DNA of 64,000 nt from Proruminimicrobium sp964487915 (GTDB lineage: Bacteria > Elusimicrobiota > Endomicrobiia > Endomicrobiales > Endomicrobiaceae): the NCBI GenBank assembly GCA_964487915.1, contig CAZASN010000001.1:1-64000 (forward strand), in the 5' to 3' direction. Position numbers and translations under genes: made by a program. This document shows, one piece after another, positions 44,901 through 53,900 of the stretch. Position 1 is the first letter of the stretch. Every line of letters starts with the position of its first letter. Under the pieces are notes generated by a model. The model searched no databases, was not told where the DNA came from, and worked only from the letters and a program-made list of their open reading frames with translations.

Positions 44901-47900
44901 CTCTTCAGAATAAACGGACTGTTGAGAAATTAAATAAAATAGGAAACGCTAAATTTATAAAATGGGTATATGGCAATAATATAAATAAGACCGGAGAAAA
45001 TTTCAGATATACAAGTTTTGGCGTTGCAATCGGCGTAATACTTGAAACATTTTCGTTGTGGAGTCCGAATTTCATAAAGAGCCACGATAACCCGACAATG
45101 GGGATGAAAATAACCGTATGGGTTATAAGGGCGTTGTCAATCGGCATCGGCGTTACGGTTGCATTGAGTCCGGTTTCGCCTCTGTTAATAGCTCCCGCAG
45201 TCATACTCGCCGAATGGATAACACACTTTATATGGAACAAAGCCCAAATATCAAATAATGATTTTCTGTCCGATGACAGTACATCTGCAGTTACTGAAAA
45301 ACAAGTTAATTTTTATAAAAAGTTAAAAAATAAACCGCTTGAAGAAGTCATATCAAAAATAAACATGAGAGACGGTTTAGATACCGATGAAAATGACGAG
45401 CATTTTATAAGGCTGAAGAAAAAAACAGCAAGACTTTTAAAGGCATACATTGAAAGACAATTTAAAAAGAAAGAAAAAGGCATAACGGAACTTATCTCAA
45501 ACGCGCTTGACGCCGGAGAAGACAATATAGATGTATCCGTGGAGAAAGGACGTATTACGGTTGAAAATGACGGCAAAGAGGGAATATCGCTAGAAACGGT
45601 TTTTGATAATCTGCTGAATATAACAAATTCAACAAAAACCGAAAGACGCGTACAGATAGGCAGATTCGGACTGGGATTTTTCTCGTCATTAAACTATCTG
45701 GAAAATGAAGATGACGAATTAAGCATAGTCTCTTTAAGAAGCGACACATGTTTCAGAGTGACGATCGGCGTAAAATATGAAGACGGAATAAAAAAATATT
45801 ATATAAAAGACGTTGAAAGTTTAACCCGTCAGGAAGCGGGCCGTTTTGCAAGGCATCTGAAAGGAAACGGAACGTCTATAAACATGAAAATAAAGACTCT
45901 TGAAAAACAGGAAGAAGCCGACAATATAATAAAAGGCATAAAATATGATTTTTCGCATTCTTTGAAAAAAATCAAATTATATCACGGCGGCGGTTATGAT
46001 GTTTTGGGATACAATGAGAATTCTTTTAAAAAGTTAGAGCGGGAACCTGATACCGAGGCCGGCTTATTGTTTAATCCGCAGAAGGCTTTGCCGGGAGCCG
46101 GCAGAATCATCGTGGTTATAAAGGGCGTTAAATTTTTTGAATTGAAAGTTTTAGGCTCAAATATTTCAAAAGAAATGATTGTGGATTTGCCGAACAGTTT
46201 AAATTTTTCAATATCAAGAGACAGCATAACCGTTGATTCCGAACTTGAAATAAATATTGCCGAACTTATAGATAATATAGCCTACGGAAGCCTGCCGTTT
46301 AAAGACAAAATCATGCTTTTAAATTCGTTATATCCGCTATGCCAGCATTTTGAAATCCAAAAGCCGGGATTTGTAAATGCCGTAGAGATTAAAAAAATAA
46401 CAAGAGAATTGATAAAACGTGAAATTGAACTTGCCGAAAAAGAAGGAAGAACTCTTTTTGTTTGCCGGGATATAGTTGAAAATTATGAATTTTTCGGAGC
46501 CGATAATCCGGAAGTCGTTTTTGTGAATATGAATTTAATGCCGAAAGAGCTGTATTACACAAATAATGTGAAAATAACGGTAATAAAAAATCCGTCATAT
46601 CCCGCAGAAAAGACGCGTTTAATCATAAGACATTTTGCCAATAATACGGATTATTCTTCGGCCGGCGAAAAAGGCGAATTTTCCAAAAAAGAACTTATCG
46701 GAATCGGCGAAGATAATGAAATCATTTTTATCAATTCAGGCGAACGCGGTTTTTTTGAAAAAAACAAATACGTAATTCCTTATTCAATGAATCCCGTAAT
46801 TCGGGAAATAGAAGACGGAAGATACAGGACAAGAATGCATGAAAGCGCCAAATTCCCCGGGCAGGAATATTGGTACGGTTCAATGGAAGATTTACTTGAA
46901 GAAATAAATGGCGGTAAAAAAGATGAATCAAAAGTTGAAGAACGGGATGGGGAAACGGAATATTTTGACACGGGATATTTCGACGCAAAAAGAAAAACAA
47001 GAGGAACGGTTGCTGATTTGATGATGTCAAGATATTCAATAGCCCGGCCAAAAGCCGCAATGATCCAAAACGAATTGAGGCAAACAATACACGATTTATC
47101 GCAGACCGGCGGCATGTTCGTTACGGAATTAATACAAAACGCTTGTGAATCCGGAGCTTCGTCTCTGGAAATAAAATTTGATGAAAAACAGGGAATTTTT
47201 GCCATATCGGACAACGGAAACGGAATGTCATACGATACTATTATAAACGAGCTGCTTCTGCCGAATTCAAGTTCAAAAGAAGGATTAAACGTATTCGGTA
47301 CCGGAATATTTTCAGTTTTCAGGGAAAATGTAAGAAGAGTTTCCGTAATGACTTCCACCGAAAAAGGAACACACGTTATAGAACTTATGCCGATATGCGA
47401 CGGTAACGGTTTTGTCGTTAATGTTGAATACGTAATTTACACTCTTGAAACAGCCCGGCCTAAAGGAACTACTATAACTGTTTTTGGAAACGGCGCAAGC
47501 AGTCTGTTTAAAAATAAATATATCTCCGATGCCGTATCAAGACAAGCCGGATTACTTCCAAAAGATAATATTGAAGTCATAATAAACGGCGAAAAATTCA
47601 ATGATTTTATGGATGAAAAAATATTCGCAAAACCGGTTGGCGAAGATTCTGATTTTTCTATTTATAACATAGGCGGCGGAAAATCCTTTTTATCCGTAAA
47701 TAACAGATTTGTCAGAGAGTTGGATTTTAATTTCCTTTTTGAACTGGGGATTAATAAAGACCACCTTTTGTTTGAAGCTTTAAAATATCTGATTGACAGC
47801 GGAATCATTCTTAAATTCCCGGATAATACGGAAATTCTTTTTAACAAGCAGGATGTTAAAGTGAGCGACAAACAGAAAAAACAAATAATAGATTATTTGT

Positions 47901-50900
47901 TTGCGTCTTTTGTCCAACTGTATATGCATGATGCAGGCGCATCCAATTCAACAATAATACCGGAAATTCCTTATGATTATCTCAAAAACGGCGGACCCGG
48001 GACTCCGTTCTTAAAAAAACTTAACAGATTCCAAATTACTTCCAAAGGCTATAATGTTGAAACGGTTATGGCGTTTTTAAAAGCTTTCAGTTGGGATTTT
48101 GCCGGAAGCGCTGAGTTTATTAAAGAAGGGAACTTAACGGCGCTGCAGGATTTTATAATTGAAATGTGCATGTTTGCCGGAGAAAGCGAAGAATCCGCGG
48201 AAGAAAAAAGCTGGGAAATGATTGCTGAAATTATCGCCGATATGAATGACGGGAAAACCGAAGATATTATTGATGTTATGAAAAATTTCCGCGGCGAAAT
48301 TTTAAGCAGAGCTTTGCGTATTATAATGACGGAAGAAGAAATAAAAACCTATGAAATAGAAAAAATCGGCGCGGCGATAATGAAATCAAACGATATCTCC
48401 GTGCAGGGCAGGTTCAAATACGAAGGATATTGCTGCGGGAAAACCGCCGGATACTTTATAAACTCTCTTCGGGTCTTAAGTAATAAAGAAGCGCAAACGG
48501 ATCGGAACGACAAAATCAGAGCGCCGTCGGCCGTTGATAATAAACCGAAACAGCCGAAACAAAATAAAGAAAACGTTACAATAAACGGCAAACCTTTAAG
48601 TTCTTCTCCCGAATTAAGTTATATGTATGACGTTATAAGAGCATTGCTGGACGCGCTTATAGAGGCATACGGTTATGACAATAATATAAATCTGGATTTT
48701 GTTTTTGATTTGTCAAACGATGCCGTTGCTTATGCCGAGGGCAATACGATAGCCATGAATATTGCGGCTCTCAGAGATTTGGTTGGCTCATTAAAAGATT
48801 CCAACCACGATTTGTTTTCGGAAACGCTTGCACTTTTATTTCATGAATTTACGCACATCGTTGAAAATGAAGAAGACGGAACGCATAATAAAATATTTTA
48901 TGATCTTGAAAGAAACATAATGTATAAGTTTTTAACGGATGCCGAGGCGCTTGAAAAGCTTGAGAAAACAATAAACGGCGTTGAAAGAGAATATACTGTT
49001 AAAAGAAAATTATTTGAAAGTTTTAGAAATGTCGTTATTCAAATATGGGAAAGAACAGCGTATGCCGAATATCTGAAAAAAAATCCCGATGTTTTAAAAG
49101 AAGAACAGGGACTTAAATATTTAATAAAAGATTATATTGAAGAGCCGGTTGCGGCGGTATCTTTTGCGGATTATAAAAAACAGGCGGCGGCAAAACTTTC
49201 ACGTAATGCGGCTGAAGACGGCAATGAGAATTTAAAAGCCGGAAAACAGATGACGTCCGTAAGAATATTAAACGCAATCGGAAATATGAAATTTATTAAA
49301 TGGCTTTACGGCAACAAAGCGGAGAAGACGGGAGAAAATTTCAGATATACCGTTTTGGGAGTAGCGATAGGAGTAATTCTTGAAACATTTGTATTGTGGA
49401 GGTCTGATTTTATAAACCTGCATGAAAATCCCACGTTTGAAATGAAGATAGGAGTATGGCTTATAAGGGCAATAACGATTATACTCGGAGTAACAACGGC
49501 TTTTTCAAGTCCGATTTCGCCTCTTGTCGCCATTCCCGTATTTATAATGACGGAATGGATATCGCACTTTATATGGAACAGAAGTCAAATATCAAATAAA
49601 ACTCCCGAGCATATGCTGCAAACTTCAAAATCGGCTTATGGATTAATTATAACGTTATTGGAGGAAATTTTTAAAGTATTTATGTTAAATGCCGGCAATA
49701 TTTTTGAAAAAAATAAAATAATGCAAATAGCTCTTTTGATGTTTTCATCATTAAACATGAAACATGACGTTAAATTGCCTGCGGACGTTTATAGAGCGGT
49801 AATAAATGCTTTCAACGGCGTTTTTTCAAAAAAAGACCATAAAATAATACATAGATACATACAAGGCGAACCAGATTTGAAAACAAAAGAACAATTAGAA
49901 GATTTGGAAGTGTTAAAGGAAACAAGATCAAAATTGTCGGAAAACATCAATAGTTTGCAGAATGAAAAAAGCAAAGCTAAAAAAATAAAAGAAGATAAGA
50001 TTGCCCAAGAAAAAACAGCCGCTGATGAATTAAGAGCGCAACAAAATACAGTGGCGGATAAAAAATCAATAACAGAACAATTTAAAAAAATAGAAAATGA
50101 TATTGAATCGGAATACCAAGTGTTGGAAACGGAGATTCAAAATGAAATAAGCCGGCTTAATGCCCAAAAAAATGAAATTGACCAAAAAATTGATTCAAAA
50201 AAAGATGCATTGAAATTTTTAGAAGAACGGAATAAAAGAGAAAAAATAATAAAAATGTTTTCTTTTTTGTATGCGTATCAAACATTTTTCCAATTTAAAA
50301 ATAACCCGAAAAATAAAAAGTATATAGATAAAAACGGTAATATACAAATATACGGATACAAACTGACTTTAGAACAATGGATTCATATATGCGACGGTCA
50401 TTCGGTTTTTACAAACGGCAATGAAATTGATGGTTTGGACAGATATCCTTCATCCGAAACAGCATTGGAAAATGTCATAACATTGGATTTCTTAATTAGT
50501 CATATGGAAAGTATATTAACAAATCCGGATGTTTTTGCAAGGAGAAAGGCGAAAAACTCATCAATACTTTATATCAAAAGAGAGCCTGATCACACAGAAA
50601 GCGGAAAGGTAACAGAGAAAGTTTGTGTTCTTGTTGTAACCGCGAATCATGAAATAACAACTTCTTATATAATAGATACAGCCAAATATGAAGCCAATCC
50701 TGTTTATAATATATTTCATGAGATAAGCACAGAGTTAGTGGATAAAAATAGCGGGAAATTTAATGAAGAACGAATATTTAGAGATATAATAAATGAAGAA
50801 TATGAAATTGAAATATGGCATAACGGAGATTTTATCAGAGGAAGCAAATCTGAATATGGAAGTCCTTTTCCTTACTATAAACGTCATCATGAAAAACATG

Positions 50901-53900
50901 CTTACGGACGTCCTCGTGTAGAACAAAATCAACATTCTTATCAGCGTAAATCCGATTGGAAATTACAAAAAGTATTTTTTTTGGAAAATAATTCAATAAG
51001 ATATTATGATTCTCCGTTCATAAAACGTAGCGGTAAAGGCGCCGCTGTAAGAGAACTAGAAAATATTTATTTGGAATATCGCCAAAATTTTAATGTATAT
51101 AATAAAACCGGCGGTCTCAAACCAATTACAAGTACTCTGCAAAACAAATCGACGGTAGATAAACTAAACAAAATAGGAAACGGTAAATTTATACAATGGC
51201 TCTACGGCAATAATATAAATAAGACCGGAGAAAATTTCAGATATACGGTTTTAGGCGTTGCAATAGGAGTAGTGCTTGAAACATTTTCGTTATGGACACC
51301 AAATTTCATAAAGAGCCATGATAACCCGACAATGGGCATGAAAATAGCCGTATGGGTTATAAGGGCTTTATCAATCGGCATCGGCGTTACGGTTGCGCTG
51401 AATCCTGTGACTCTGCCGTTTATAATCCCCGCAGTAATACTGACAGAATGGATAACACACTTCATATGGAACAAAGTCCAAATATCAAAAGGCAATAAAG
51501 AACAAATACTTCAGAATGGCAAACAACAATACGCAAATTCTGATTATTTTGCCAAATTGGCGCAGGCCGTAAATTTTGACGATTTGTTGATTGATATTGA
51601 AAAAGCAATTCCTTTTATTACTCAGGCTCAAAAAATAAATTTTAAAAATGACATTGTAAGATTTTCAATGTTGTCTTCATATACTCATAACCTGACATTA
51701 GATGATTTGATTTCATTATATGAAACGGGCGATTTTTTCGTTGATGAAAATGATAAACAAGTAAAAGAAGCTATGGAATCCATGCAAAGAAAAGAAGGCA
51801 GAGAACTTACGCCTGAAGAAATAAAAGAGTTGATTAAAAAAATTAAACAGTTTAAACATGAAACATTAAGCCATATTGAAGAATTAAGAGTTTTGGCAAG
51901 ATTGTATGCGTTAAAAACATATAATGAGGTAAAAGCGAAAAACGGGAAAATAAGTTTAGAAGCATGGATTCATATATGCGAAGGGCATATGAGAGGGTTC
52001 AATCAGCGTACAAATAACCAGGACGGAGCAAAAAAGAAAATTTATTATACGGATGACGAACATGAATATGACTATGCGGTAACCGTTGACGATGTGCAAT
52101 ATATTGAAACTGTTTACGGCGAACCGGATGCGGTGATAGTGCTTGACGGAAGAGACGCTTTAAACAATAAACAAGTTTTATATATAAAATATGTCGGCGG
52201 GAACATTTATACCTGCGATATATTTGAAGACGGCTCCGTAAAATCTTTTTATAAATTGTCAAAAGGCAAATTCTTAAGACCTGACGGCACGATAGACATC
52301 AACAGAATTCAATCTGAAAACGACATAAAAGGCGTATTGTTAGCAAACGGCAAAGATTATAATTACGAAAATTTGCAAAGCATAATATCCTCTCATTTAA
52401 ACAATATACCGGAAATATTTACGGTAAACAAAAAAGAAATAAAAAGAGGCGGCGTAGTTATAGCGGAGAAAAAACGCGGGAAATGGATTTTTATTCAAGG
52501 CGCCGCGGAATTCAAGAAAATAGACGGCGTCGGGATATTTTTTGAATATAACAATAAAAAATATTTTTTAAATGCATCCGAAAAGAATATTTTTGAATTG
52601 GACGATGCAATGCACCTTGAGAAATACAAACTGGACGTTAATAATAAAGACTATATGGATGCCGTAATAAATGAAACATATCTCAAATTTTATTTTGGAG
52701 GGATATGGTTCCTTTTATCTGAAAGAGGAAATGTGGCTGCCGAGGATGATAAAAAAGTTATGGAAGGAGCCGCCACAATGTTTTTTGCAAATACGGTATA
52801 TGATGATGTTCCCGTATTAAAACATTTTTCTCCTGACGGAACATATTCCGATCAGAAAAAAAATCAGATATATCGTTATTTTTACGAAATAATATCCGGC
52901 CGATTTATTCTTCATGCGTTTATAGAAGACGAAAAAAAGAATACTCATAAGATGCATACTTATAAGCTGTCGCAAGGAGCTTTGTCTAAACAGAAAGAAT
53001 TCAGATGCCTGAGAAATCCGGATACATATATTATTATTAACGTGATCCCTAAGGATAAAAACGGAGACACTCTTGTCATTAAAATAGATTCAATAACAGG
53101 TGAAATGTTTTTGGGAGATGCAGAAGAACCTATAAATCTTATAGACAAAGCAAGTATGATCAGAATGAATGAAATGGGAATACAGATTTATCCTATTATC
53201 AACGGTGCGGAAATAAGTGTTGTGACGAATCAAAATGTTGATTCTCAAAATAAATTTGATGTGCAAATACGAAAAATAACGATTAAAGCCAAAACCGGTA
53301 AAGGCGGTAAAACTATGACCGCCGGAGAAGAAAAAGAACTTAAAAATGACAAAGATGCCATTCAATTGATTACTCCGGAATTACTAAATTCCGGAAAAAC
53401 AGTGAAAGAAATGGCGGCTATTGCCGCGCAACAGTTGCCCGCCGAAAATAATGACAGTGATTCAGAAAACAAAAATCAGATTGCTTCAACAGATGGCGCC
53501 GTGAAAATTTTAAACAAAATCGGAAACGGTAAATTTATAAAATGGGTATACGGCAATAATATAAATAAGACGGGAGAAAATTTCAGATATACGGTTTTAG
53601 GCGTTGCAATAGGAGTAGTGCTTGAAACATTTTCGTTATGGACACCAAATTTCATAAAGAGCCATGATAACCCGACAATGGGCATGAAAATAGCCGTATG
53701 GGTTATAAGGGCTTTATCAATCGGCATCGGCGTTACGGTTGCGCTGAATCCTGTGACTCTGCCGTTTATAATCCCCGCAGTAATACTGACAGAATGGATA
53801 ACACACTTCATATGGAACAAAGTCCAAATATCAAAAGGCAATAAAGATTTAATTTTACAGACAGACAAATCCGGCGGTTTTATGAGCAGATTAAAATCTG

